The notes under the pieces are model-generated. The model was not told the DNA's origin. It did no database searches and worked only from the letters and a program-made list of their open reading frames with translations. The position numbers were made by a program, and so were the translations under genes. Shown here piece after piece: positions 35,934 to 47,362 of a stretch of 64,000 nt of DNA; position 1 is the first letter of the stretch; each line of letters starts with the position of its first letter. This stretch comes from Zingiber officinale (taxonomy: Eukaryota; Streptophyta; Magnoliopsida; Zingiberales; Zingiberaceae). Location: NCBI RefSeq assembly GCF_018446385.1, contig NC_055996.1, positions 17,533,317 through 17,597,316 on the forward strand, in the 5' to 3' direction.

Positions 35934-36452
35934 TCATAGACCTAACCATTTCAAAATAGTCCAATTTCTTCTTTCAGCTACCCTATTTTGCTGTGGAGTT
36001 CCAGGGATTGTCAGTTGTCTAATAATCCCTCTATTATTACATATTGTCTTGAACATATCAGACAAATACTCCCCACCACGGTCAGTGCGTAAAGTCTTAA
36101 CTTTACGTTCCGTTTGATTCTTAACTTCGTTCATATAACGAATGAAGCAATCTAATGCTTCGGATTTGTGAGAAATCAAATACACATGACCGAACTTAGA
36201 GAAATCATCAATAAATGTAATGAAATAGGAAGCTCCATGTCTAGCCTTCACATTCATTGGACCACAAATGTTCGAATGAATTAACTGCAATGTTGATTCA
36301 GATCTAATAGCCTTACCAAATGATTTCCTAGTTGTTTTTCCAGCAAGACAATGCTCACATATAGACAATTGAATTTTAGCTCGAGTGCCCAATAGACCCT
36401 CTCTAGCTAACCGATTCATTCGTTCTTGTCCTATGTGTCCTAATCTAGCATG
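35934..36452 (-). pseudogene. Copia A integrase core
   Basis: Contains the zinc-binding GHIGQERMN...CEHCLAGK pattern, then HSNICGPM (first Asp region altered to Asn), FITFIDDFSKFG, LRTDRGGEYLS and GTPQQNRVAERRN. The integrase DDE residues after the first are recognisable. The normal HSDxCGP reads HSNICGP. The frame is lost after about 35934. Confidence 0.85.
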
Positions 36453-37796
36453 TCAAACCTCATCAGTTATATCTGCATCACTAGTTAAAGCAATGTTTGA
36501 AAAATAACCATCAATAGCATAATTGACATCTGGTTCTACATCAAGAACCATAAAACCATTTGTTAAAAAATCATATCCGATTGACACTGAGTCAATCTTA
36601 AGTTCAACAGACCGATTGTAAAAATTAATACAATACCCTAAATCAAGAAGACACGTAACGGAAACAAGATTCCGTCGAATTTCAGGAGCATACAGGACAT
36701 CATGTAGAAATAAAATTCTACCACCACGTAGGTTGAGTTTGCAAGTGCCGACTCCTTTGACTTCAACTCTTGCATTATTTCCCACATAGATCCACTTGTT
36801 GCCAGCTGGTACCCGACGGTACTCAACAAATGTAACTCGTTCCCGAGTTACATGGTTGGTTGCTTCCGAATCTATAATCCACAAAGGATAAGAATCAGCT
36901 AACAACACTGAACTAGCAACAAAATGCTCTTGAAAAGAAGACACACTTGGATTTACCTTTTTCGGCTCAGTGCACTCCCGAGCAAAGTGGCCCTTTTTGC
37001 CACAATTAAAACAAGTCAACTTGTTTTTAGGTTTCTTTCCAGTCTTCTTGACTATCTTCTTGATTGGGCCCTGTCCCACAACAGTAGCTTCCTTCTTCTT
37101 TCCCTTCCCTTTCTTGAACCATTTCTTTTTCTTGGATCCATATGATCCAGCAGAACCTACAGTCACAAAAGCTTGTCCAGGAATCCTCGCGGATTCAACT
37201 CTCTCCGCCTCCAATTCTACATGACGTGAGACGTCAGTGAAAGTCTTGATACTCTCACTGTGAGTTAAGGTCTACTTCATGGTCTCCCAAGAATCTGGAA
37301 GTGAACGTATAACTGCTTGAACCTGTTGTTCATCAGTCAACTCATGACCAACAGTTTTAAGCTCCTGAATCATGTTTGACATCTCCCTGAGGTGTTGAAC
37401 CATTGATATATTCGGACACTTTTTGTAGCTGTCAAATTTGATTGTCAGCTGTCGAAGCTTGCTCAGACTTACTCCACTATATTTTTCTTTAAGGGCTACC
37501 CAGACTTCATGAGCTATAAGATATGACTCATACTCAAAAGCTAGGTCGTCTACCATTGAACTAATCAATATACCCTTTGCAGTGGAGTCCTTTTTCTTCC
37601 ATGCCTTATAGGCATCAAGATCTCGTCTGTGTTGTGTAGTGGGACCATCTACAGGTACTTCCATAACCTGATTTACAACCTCTAGAACTTCTTGTTCCTC
37701 AAGTACATATTGTATCCTGAGGTGTCAGATCTTGTAGTTATCCCCATTAAGTTTTTCACCTTTGTTGAGTTTAGCTATTATGTTTTTGGTTGCCAT
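36453..37796 (-). pseudogene. Copia A gag and protease
   Basis: Translation from ATG 37796 reads MATKNIIAKLNKGEKLNGDN and hits TGA at 37725-37727 in place of Trp. The frame then continues through a UBN2-type gag (LVALKEKYSGVSL-like, LRQLTIKFDSYK, VIRSLPDSWE), a TAG at 37272-37274, basic linkers, a CCHC zinc knuckle (CFNCGKKGHFARECTE) and a protease region. The active-site triplet there reads IIDSEATNH instead of the usual DSGA/DSGC, so the protease is probably dead. It stops at TGA 36453-36455, again for Trp. Confidence 0.85.
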
Positions 37797-38236
37797 AATC
37801 TATCATAAATAAACAAATTATTTAGTATTCAGTGTATATCATATATATGCAATTTATGATTGACTTAATATTACTTTGAATTGGTTTATAAAATCAAGTG
37901 ACAACTATGTTTTCACTCATCATCCGTATGACCAATCAAATTAATATTAATAAATTATATTACATACATCCCAACAAATGAACTAATCATTTATAATATC
38001 ATGAATTCTTTTAATTAAATGAACTAATCATTTAATATATCATGTTTTTTTTAATTAAATGAACTAATCATTTAATACATCATGAACTAATCATGCATCA
38101 TGTCAGGCAAACAGCATAAATAAATGAACACATCATTAACATAAAATTAAGCAATATTGTTAACATATAACTAACTGACATGAATGAAATAGACTAACTA
38201 TTGTTCATACAAAACGACAATAAAAATAATAGAACT

Positions 38237-38803
38237 CTAATAAACTAGATAGGTAACTACCACTCCCACTAGGACAGACACTAGTGCAGTGGCCAAAATA
38301 ATCCCTCTCAGCCTGGACTCATTTGGGATAATCCCAGGCAAGACAGCTTCAAGAGTTTCAATTGGATCCCACACACACTCTCCCAGATCCTCTTCAGATT
38401 CATCTGGATCTTCAGGCTCTTCTGAATGCTCTTCAGATTCTTTTGGATCCTCCTCTGGAGGATCTTCAGGATCTTCTGAATCCTCTTCAGATTCATCTGG
38501 ATCCTCCTCTGGGTCTTCAGGACCCCAATAGAGATGAAGTAACTGTCTGCACATCTCTGAATACGAGATGTGTCCATCATAATCATCCCAAAGTTGGAAT
38601 GCTATCTGCCTAAGGTTTTCTGGCAGTGAATAGACTAGAGCAAATCTTCTGTGTGTGTCTTCGACTGGAAATTCTTCTCGCTCGAGTTTCCAGAATAACC
38701 GATCGAGCCGACCAATAAGCCATCAGAGTCCTTGAACAGGGTCGAAATCAAGCTACTTAATCTCCTCCCAAAGCTCATGTTGTCGTAAATCATGACTAGT
38801 CAT
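38237..38803 (-). pseudogene. Extra ORF upstream of gag in copia A: acidic repeats plus C-terminal membrane anchor
   Basis: On the minus strand a 189-codon frame runs from ATG 38803 with two internal stops (after WEEIK and VQGL). The open last part starts at Met 38554. It includes SYSEMCRQLLHLYWGP, then about 50 residues of Asp/Glu/Pro/Ser repeats, and ends with LRGIILATALVSVLVGVVVT and a short tail, a convincing membrane segment. The ATG follows TTTTCAG, a splice-acceptor-like sequence. It lies between the primer site and gag, where copia elements normally have only leader. I recognise no family. Confidence 0.45.
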
Positions 38804-39684
38804 CTGAAAAATTGAAAATAAATAAGTCAGTACAAAACCGACTAACCAGTACAAAACCGGCTTATTTCAATTTATACAGGCATAGTACCAACATAATAAA
38901 TCAAGAAAAATAAATCTTCTCGATTTTCAGGAGTTTAAGTCAACAATTAGAACTAATCTAATTGGCCAGACCCATCGGATTGGTAGATTAGGGATCCAAA
39001 TCTTAAGCTTGGTCCATTGTCTTTAATTAGAACTAATCTAATTGGACAGGGATTTTTGTACCTATGTTCTGTTACTTTTTCTATAAGTCCATTTCAACCA
39101 ATTTCAGACTTATTGATCAAACTTAGGTCCGTTTGATCAAACCAATGCCCATTGGTTTAAGTCCGACCAATTAGAACAAATCTAATTGTTTTGATCAAAT
39201 CTGACCTAATAGAACTAATCTGGTCATTTGATCATATTTGGTCCAAGTCCAATTAATTAACCCAAATTGATTTTGGGTTTGGATCAAATTGGTTCGGTTA
39301 AACCAACTAATGATTTAAACCTGAACCGGATCTAAGTGGACCAAAATTACACTTGATCATTTATCATAAATGACAAATTAATTGAACTTATTTTCAATTA
39401 ATTACTGTATGCACCCAAATTGAAAGTAATGCTACGGTACAGTAGGCATGTATTAGCATATTTCAATGATGCATTATTTGACAAACAAAAATTATACTTT
39501 AATTAACATGCATGCAATAATTCATAATGAAACATTATCATTTTTTTTAAAATTTAATTGCATGCAGCATGAAACATTATCATCTTTGCTCACGTTTTTT
39601 TTTAATTTTTAAATCAAACTTTTTCTCACACGAAGCACTGTGCTTCGTTATCGCCGTTTTCTACGCCTTATGCTCCCACGTTCG
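38804..39684 (-). other. Leader of copia A up to the insertion of B
   Basis: AT-rich leader with repeated AGAACTAATCTAATTGG words (38940-39240). No coding sequence. It continues at 51979-52409 on the other side of element B. Confidence 0.6.
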
Positions 39685-40844
39685 TATTGGACCGTGAAAC
39701 GTCGATAGAGGGGGGGGGGTGATTATCGATTCGAAAAACAACGAGTATAAAAGGGTTAAGCGCAGAGGAAATGAGACAGCTTAGACAGATGAACACAATG
39801 TTTTTTACTTCGTTCGGAGCCTGTGACGACTCCTACTCGAAGGCCCGTACTCCGTGAGCACTTTCGTTGGGAAATTCACTAGAAATTCGAAATAATGATT
39901 ACAAAGACAGTACAAGGAATGCTAATGAAAATTGAAACAAAGCTATACCGACAGAAAGAAAACCACAAGGACACGAGAACGTTGTCGGAGCTTCGTTGGC
40001 GTCGTTGGAACGCAGAGCAGCAGAGCAAGCAGTCTAAGAGTTCTGAGTTGATTCTGATCTCTGCCTCCGCCCCATCTTTTATATGAAGCTCGGGGCGCCC
40101 TGGATCCCTTCCAAGCGGTCTGGTGAGACGTGGCAAGTCCAACCAGTGAGCTCCAAGTGGCGACGCGCGGTCAGGATAATTTTTGCCTCCAGGGCACCCG
40201 GGTGCCTCCCGGGCGCCCGGACCTCCGGGCGCCCGAAGCCCCTCCGGGCGCCCGGACCACCTTTTTCCAGCGAACAACTTTCCTGCAAAACAAGGTTAGT
40301 CCGAGACAAAAATAGATCCTGCAAAATAATGTGTTAGCACAGTTTATGAGTTTAGTATAAGAAGTATGACTTAGCAAAACAGAGTATGACCTAGATTTCG
40401 TCTTTCCGAAACCAGAATCTAGTCACGATCTCAACTTAGATATCCGAAATGGATCTAAGCCGGATCGACGCCTAATGTTCCCTTCCCGGAAACGCGTCCT
40501 CGCAGTCACTCCCCTCCAGTGACTTACCTTACTTATCTGCCAGACGTCCGGTCAGTCCTTCGACCCGTCTGGACTTCTCGCCAGCTATCCGGTCAGCCCG
40601 TCGACCTAGCTGGACTTCTCGCCAAGCGTCCGGTCAGCCCGTCGACCCGCTTGGACTTTTTGCCAGCTATCCGGTCAGTCCGTCGACCTAGCTGGGCTTC
40701 GTGCCAGACATCTGGTCAGCCCGTCGACCTGTCTGGACTTTTCTTGCACACTCGATCAGAGTGTTAGACAACAACAAGCTAACTTAACCTGATTTGTCAT
40801 TCATCAAAACCTGGGTTAAATCGTTAGTGCAAACCGCACCAACA
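39685..40844 (-). repeat. 3' LTR of element B
   Basis: 1160 bp. Contains GGGCGCCC-type palindromes (40188-40258), a TATA-like CATATAAAAG (minus, about 40076-40085) and five 41-bp tandem units (40539-40744). It differs from the 5' LTR by scattered substitutions and an extra ~35 bp of the GC palindrome repeat, so the insertion is recent. Its outer end reads TATTGG instead of TGTTGG. Confidence 0.9.
40539..40744 (-). repeat. Five 41-bp tandem units with co-varying hairpin stems (3' LTR of B)
   Basis: Units start at 40539, 40580, 40621, 40662 and 40703. Each has a 7-bp inverted pair around a loop of about 20 bases: CCAGACG/CGTCTGG, CCAGCTA/TAGCTGG, CCAAGCG/CGCTTGG, CCAGCTA/TAGCTGG and CCAGACA/TGTCTGG. 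The stem sequence changes between units, but pairing is kept. The same units recur at 51673-51877 and, decayed, at 170-410. Confidence 0.8.
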
Positions 40845-43102
40845 ATCTCCCCCTTTTTGATGAAATGACAACCTGGTTAAGTTAGTGTAAACATATGCAT
40901 AAAACAACATGCATTTAATGTGGTTTTTAAGTTAGTTTGTATTTTAAAATGGGTTTAACTAACTTAACCACCTAACCCTCCTCCTTTGGCATTCATCAAA
41001 AATAAGTATTGATTAAGTAAACATAGATTTTTGAAATGTCAAGATAAGCAGATAAAGAGAAAGAATGTCATGATAATCTGGGGGAGTTTAAATTTTTGAA
41101 AAACTTGTTTAAAGCATTAGCTTTTAGCTTTTAGAAAAACAGCTTTCAAACATAAGTGTATAAGTTCTAAATTTCAAGATCAAGTTTTAAATTTTCAAAA
41201 CACGTTTCAACTTTGAAACGCTTTTCAAACATAAGTTTTCAAAATCAAAATTCCAAAACTAAGTTTGAAAAATTCAGTTTTCAAAACTGATTGAAATTAA
41301 TTTTTCAACACTAAGTTTGTAAAAGATTCAATTTTCAAAATTAAGGAAAATGATTTTGAGAAGCTTAGTTTGTAAACTTAAGTTTGAAAAATCTAATTTC
41401 CATAATTTTCAATAACAAAGCAATTTTTAAAACTAATTTTTGTAAAATTTTAACTTTCAAATCAAATTGTCAAAATTAAGTAAAATCTAATTTTTCAGAA
41501 CTGGATTCAGAACAATTTTCAAAGTGAAGTTAAACATTAAGAAAAATGATTTTGAACTTTACTTTTAGTTTTCAAAAATAATTTTGTGGAATTCTTTTTC
41601 CAAAATCAAATTTTCAAAGTTCAAAAGTACTAGTTTCAAAACCATGGTTTAAAATACTTGAAAAGTTCAGTTTTCAAAGACTAAGTAAAAAGGATAAAAA
41701 GTTTGTGAAATTTTTTTTCACAATTTTAAACAAGTTGTTTTTAAACTTTGATTTTCAAAATTAAGTTTAAAATTCAATTTGTAAAACTAAAGTAGTTTTA
41801 TTTCTCCCCCTGAATTTTATACTCCTTTAATTTATTACTCTCCTTTAATTTATTAATTTTTCTAGGGGATTTAAAAAGAAAAAAATTGAACCTCCCCCTG
41901 AATTGGTTACTCCCCTTAATTTAATATCTTTCCCTTAAGTTAATACTAAGGTTTGGTTGTGTTAAATTTCAAAAGCCCTAACACAATTGTCTAATTTAGT
42001 AACACTTATATTATTATCTCTGTATCCTTGGTATAATTGTTTATTTGAATTTGATTAATCAATTATTAATTAATTTTAGATTCAGGCGCTTAACTTTAGT
42101 TTAAGGTTAAATAAGATAAAATTTTATTAATTCAATAAGAGTTAAGCATTATCAATAATTTATTGATTAATTTTTACTTGATGTAACAATTTAATACTTA
42201 ATAAAACAATTCAAATTTCATATTAATTGATTGAGTTGGTCAATGAAAGTGTTAGTTATAATTATTTTTTTATTTACTTCCTTTTAAGTGGGATTAATTT
42301 AGTTTGAAGTTAGCATGAAGTTTAAATTATTAGATACAGTTAAGTAAGGTTTAATTCAAGTCAATTTTAGTTTTCAAATGAAGTTAAACTTAAACAGTTA
42401 AGTTCTACTTATTAATTACATAATTAATTAAGTTTAAAGTTAAAGTTAATGGAATTTAAGTTTTTAAGTTAGGTGTCTAAGTTTTAAATGAATTTAAAAG
42501 AATTATTATTATTATTATTTTTAAGGGATTTCTAACCGGATTTCAAAATGATTTTTATAATTATTTAATAGCAATATGTTCAATTCAGTTTTGATTTTAG
42601 ATTTAAATTAATATCAGTGATTAATTTAGGTTTAAGTTTTAAGTTTAAGTTAAATTTTTAAATTTTAATAGTAATTAAGTTTTAATTTAAGTTTTAATTT
42701 TTAGTTAGGTTAAATTAAGTTGAAAAGTAATGTTTAAATTAAGTTTTAATAAGTTTTAATTTAAGATTAGAATAATGTTTAAGAAAAAAAATTTAAAATC
42801 TAAATAATAATTTTTAAAGTTTAAATAATCAATAAGAATAATTTTTTGTAAGTTAACAACATTTTATCAAAGTGAACAATAATCTTAAGAAGAATTTTTC
42901 AAAATGATTTATTAAAGATTTAATTTTTAAAAGATATTTTTTTTTACTGATTTTTGAAAGAGTTTAAAAAGTAATTTTTAAATAATTTTTAAAATGGTTT
43001 AAAATAATTTTTAAAAGAGTTTTTTAAAATAATTTTTAAAATGTTTTAAAATAATTTTTAAAAGAAATTTTAAAATTTTAAAATAATTTTTAAAATAATT
43101 TT
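40845..43102 (-). other. AT-rich internal region of B, left part
   Basis: Repetitive A/T tracts (TTTTCAAAA-like and TTTTTAAAATAA-like words). No ORF. It includes pyrimidine-rich CTCCCCCTGAAT blocks near 41800-41910. This is where pol would be expected in a complete element. Confidence 0.6.
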
Positions 43103-43375
43103 TGATCCGGCAGTTAGAACAGGGGACCCCCATTCTGAAGGGTCAATGCCACGCGGGAGTCAAAAGGCTAGGTGGCCGATCGGAGAAGGAGGGGCCGACC
43201 TCCCGGCCGGCCGACCGGTGAATAGCCGATGGTAAAAGTCGCTCCGACAGAAGTCGGGGTTCCGACGCTCAATTGAACAGTAGCAAAGAGCCGAGCGGAA
43301 GGCCTAAGAGAAGGTGACATACTGCTAAACAGTCCCTACATAGCATCCTACCGAAAATATCCCCAGCATATCGAT

Positions 43376-43808
43376 GTCAAATATCGAGAGACGAGCCGGC
43401 GTCTATAAACGCTCCGAGCGGAAGACCGTCGAGCTCCGACGTTAAATATCGAGAGACGAGCCGGCGTCTATAAACTCCCGAGCGGAAGACCGTCGAGCTT
43501 CGACGTTAAATATCGAGAGACGAGCCGGCGTCTATAAACGCTCCGAGCGGAAGACCGTCGAGCTCCGACGTTAAATATCGAGAGACGAGCCGGCGTCTAT
43601 AAACGCTCCGAGCGGAAGACCGTCGAGCTCCGACGTTAAATATCGAGAGACGAGCTGACGTCTATAAACTCCCGAGCGGAAGACCGTCGAGCTCCGACGT
43701 TAAATATCGAGAGACGAGCCGGCGTCTATAAACGTCCGAGCGGAAGACCGTCGAGCTCCGACGTTAAATATCGAGAGACGAGCTGGCGTCTATAAATGTC
43801 CGAGCGGA
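43376..43808 (+). repeat. 65-bp tandem array in the left LTR of C
   Basis: Seven units of 64-65 bp start at 43376, 43441, 43505, 43570, 43635, 43699 and 43763 (core AAATATCGAGAGACGAGCCG). The last is partial. Units are nearly identical. The right LTR lacks the array at the matching point (about 47610). Confidence 0.9.
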
Positions 43809-43880
43809 TATCCATCCACGAGATGCATTCCGGCGGTAAGAGCCGATCGACGACAGAGCCTGTTCTTTAAAGCCAACATA

Positions 43881-44448
43881 CGGCCGAGCGGCTCGCTTAG
43901 CAAAAATAGATGAAAAACCCCTTTGAGGTAAGATGCAAAACAAAAGATGGTTAATGGGAATTAAAGATGGGAGCGCGTGAACGAATGGCATTCGCGCGCC
44001 GAGCGGCTATGCAGTCGCATGGCGAAAGGCATTTTTGAAAACAATCGGCTTGAGCTCATGTTAGAGTATGAAGCCGAGCGGAGGAGTTTTAAAGAACACT
44101 TTAAACATGACGAAAGAAAAATTTTTTGCCAAAACAAAAGGTGCAAGAACAGAAAGATAATCTACGGCCGAGCGGCTCGCTTAGCAAAAATAGATGAAAA
44201 ACCCCTTTGAGGTAAGATGCAAAGCAAAAGATGGTTAATGGGAATTAAAGATGGGAGCGCGTGAACGAATGGCATTCGCGCGCCGAGCGGCTATGTAGTC
44301 GCATGGCGAAAGACATTTTTTGAAAACAATCGGCTTGAGCTCATGTTAGAGTATGAAGTCGAGCGTAGGAGTTTTAAAGAACACTTTAAACATGACGAAA
44401 GAAAATTTTCTTGCCAAAACAAAAGGTGCAAGAACAGAAAGATAATCT
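43881..44448 (+). repeat. 284-bp direct duplication in C
   Basis: CGGCCGAGCGGCTCGCTTAG occurs at 43881 and again at 44165. The two copies run in parallel for about 284 bp with few differences. The second continues into the 3' side of the antisense ORF. Short ORFs here are repeat by-products. Confidence 0.85.
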
Positions 44449-44535
44449 ATTTACGCCAAACGCTAGGCAAACAAAAGAAGTCACAGCAAAAATAAGTTGT
44501 GCCGAACGGCAAGAGTACAAAAACATGATCGCTCC

Positions 44536-46728
44536 TCACACGTCAAAATCAAAAAGAGCATCAGGAATGACGCCCATCACGGTAGCCAGATTCTCAGAGG
44601 GGATGGTCAGCTCGGCGGGAAGGTGGCCTTTAGTCTTCAAGTAATCCACCGCCGCCTTGATCGCCTCTTCGAAAGTGAGGGAAATCTTGTCGGTGAATTT
44701 CTCTCCGAAGTTGTCCGAGCGGACAAATGTCTTCCTCACTTCGTCAGAGCGAGCCGACTCCCCATCTTGATACTCTTTGAGCGTGGCTCGGGAAGCGTCG
44801 TTGGCGGCATGGAGATCCTTCAAGTCTCCTTCAAATTTGAGCAGATCGGCCGAGCGGTTCTTCTTCTCGGTGGCCAGAAGCGCATCCAGATCCTTGATGC
44901 GTTGCTCTAGCCCTATGATCTCCACCTTCATTAGGTCCATGTCGTCGATGGCCTTGCGCTTCCGAGAGGTCGCTGTCTTGATCTCTTTATCCTTTTGTTT
45001 GACCACAGCTTCAAGCCGAGCGACCTCGCTCGCCAGATCGGAAGCTCGTTTCCGTTCGGCCTCCAAAAGCTTTTTGCTTTTCTCTAAAGCTGCAGTGGAT
45101 TGCCCTTGGTTCGCCTTCGAAAGTTTGAGTTTTTTCATTTCTTCCTCCAGCTCAGCCAGTCGATTGCTGACCGCAATCTGCTCTACCCAACTCTGCGAAC
45201 AAAGGCAGTTAAGATAAAAGCAAAAATAAAAAGTACCAGTAAAGCAGAAAGGCATACCCCGATCGCCTGCTGCAGGTTACTGTCCCCTAGCTGACTAGGG
45301 GACATGAGCGCGACGCGTACGCGCGCGTCCTCCCAAACTTTAGCGAGCGGACCGGTGAGGGTGATCTACTGTTCGGGAACCGATGGCCGATCGGCGGCAA
45401 GTAGGTATTCCTCCGAGGGAAATCTTAGGACAGTTTTAATCACCCTCGGGCCGCTCGAGTCATCTTGAGACGCAGTAGCATGGCCAGAGGACTCGCCGAT
45501 CGGGTCCGGACGGTCACCCAGTCGCCTAAGACGACGTAGAGTCCGAGAGGTGGAAGGTTGCGCCTCAGGGACGGTCGGCGGCAAGTCAAGCTGAGTCGGA
45601 GTACTCTCCGAGGAGACCGCCTCAGAAACCACATGTGCCTCATCGCTCCGCCCGGAAATCTGCTCTCCTGGTGGAGGCTGTTGAGCGGCTTGCTCTAGAC
45701 GACAGCGCTTTCGAGTCACCAAAGGTGCCTCGTCATCCGATCGACCTTCCTCCTCGGCCTGGGCAGATGTTGTGATATTGGCCGCGGCCTCGTCAGTGAA
45801 GACGCGGGCAGCCGATGCCTCGGGAGCAACTTGAGTTCCCTCTCTCCCTTCCGTTGCAGGGCCGGTCAGGACCAGCCCCCGCTCGACCGCTTCCTTGTTC
45901 TTCACCGCCTCAATATTGGCGGCTTTCAGCTTGAGCTTTTCGGTCGCCTTAGCACGCCACATAACTTCAGCTGCAGAAACAAAGAATAAATCAGTTAGCA
46001 CAAAAGAAAAAGGGGGATAAGAATTGCTTACTCATGCTGCAAGGCAGATCGGCTTGGATGGGAGACAAGCCAAACAAATACATTACTCCAGGAAGGAGCA
46101 ACTTGTCGATATCATAATGTTGGCCGACCAGCTGGTTGGCCGCATAAAGGTACGCCGGATGGCTCTTGAATTTGCCAAGACCCGGTTGAGTCGGCACCGC
46201 CGTCTGCCACTTCGTTCGGAAGGTCGGCCGCTCGGGGAAACGCATAAAAAAGAAATGCTCCTTCCAATGTTTATTGGAGCTCGGCATGTTGGTAAATAGA
46301 ACGAAACCTGACCTAGATTAAAATATGAAGGTCCCCCACTCGGATTGTTTTGGGTAGAAGAAATAGTGGAAGATTTGGGGGTCCAAGGGGATATCGTTCA
46401 ATTTGAAAAGGACTATCACCCCGCTCAGCAACCTAATCGAGTTCGGGACTAATTGGCCGAGCGGGAGGCGAAAGTGGTTGCATATTTTGACGATGAACGG
46501 ATGTGGAGGAAAGCGCAACCCGGCCAAAAATTGATCACGGAAGAAGCAAATGGTGCCGGGCGGCGGATCATTAGGCCGATCGGAAGGAGTGGCTACAACT
46601 ATTTCGTGGTCGGCCGGAATTTCATACGTCCGAATGAGACGCAATGCGTCTTCTTCATCGAATCGGCTCTCCATAGTCGCATACCAAAGACTAGGAGCGC
46701 CGACTGTAGGCGTAGAAGTACTCGCCAT
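44536..46728 (-). pseudogene. Antisense ORF of C: Transposase_28-like N-terminus and long coiled coil
   Basis: Three exons on the minus strand: about 46728-46030 (ATG 46728), 45971-45258 and 45196-44536, with GTAAGC/GTATGC donors and CAG acceptors. Exon 1 has DPPPGTICFFRDQFLAGLRF and HFRLPLGQLVPNSIRLL, like the Pfam putative gypsy-type transposon domain (PF04195), then MPSSNKHWK. Exon 2 is acidic and disordered with a basic KRCR stretch. Exon 3 is ~200 residues of coiled coil, ending GVIPDALFDFDV. Two in-frame stops (TAA at 46318-46320, TAG at 45366-45368) sit at probable Gln and non-conserved positions. Otherwise the frame is continuous over ~690 codons, better kept than in D1 and D2. Function unknown. 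Confidence 0.6.
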
Positions 46729-47362
46729 GGCCGAAACAGAAGAAATATTGACAGAAAAACTAAAGGAAAATGCCAACAGAATGAAAAAGAAAGCAATACA
46801 GGAGGTGGGGAGCTGAAAAGGAAGGCTTACGGGTGCGAGAAAGATCGAGGAAAGGAAGAAGATGGCGAGCGCACCAAACAGGCAGGGAATAAGGATCTCC
46901 GGAGCAGAGAGAGCAGCGTGAGGGCGAAGGTCGATGAAACAAGAAGGCGGCGGATAGAAGTGGCCGCGAGATTTATAACGTTAGCGTCAAACGGCCGTCG
47001 CCGTCCGATTCAGGTCACGAAGAACGAGGTCATCATCCAGCCATTCATTTCAAACGGCTGCTGTCCCATCGGAGGTAACGCCACCGCCATACACTGACAA
47101 GAGCAGGGTCACCACGTGTCAGCAGGACACAGGTCGCATTTAATGAGCGCACCTTACCGTGCGCAGCGCACGTGATTGGCAGTAAGGGAAAGGATTTGAT
47201 AGGAATTTCAAGGGAATACAAGGCACGAGCAAGACACCGCCGACTGGATGTGCATCTCTATGCCTAGCCGAGCGGACTAGTATAGCGGCCGTTATCCAAG
47301 CAGATCGGCAGTCCAGTCAGTCGGACTTCGCCTCCCTCGACTAGACTTGAGGGGGAGGCAAG

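Noticed and set aside
38289..38613. Plus-strand Ser/Gly-rich and Leu/Asp-rich ORFs
   Set aside because: They are complement frames of the acidic repeat ORF (repeat of GGATCTTCAGGATC-like words).
40539..40744. CRISPR-like array
   Set aside because: The units are direct 41-bp tandem repeats without unique spacers, inside a plant LTR.
43376..43808. CRISPR-like array of 65-bp units
   Set aside because: The whole unit repeats with no variable spacers; it is a tandem satellite in a retrotransposon.
44777..45217. Plus-strand Ser-rich ORF
   Set aside because: Shadow of the coiled-coil exon on the opposite strand.
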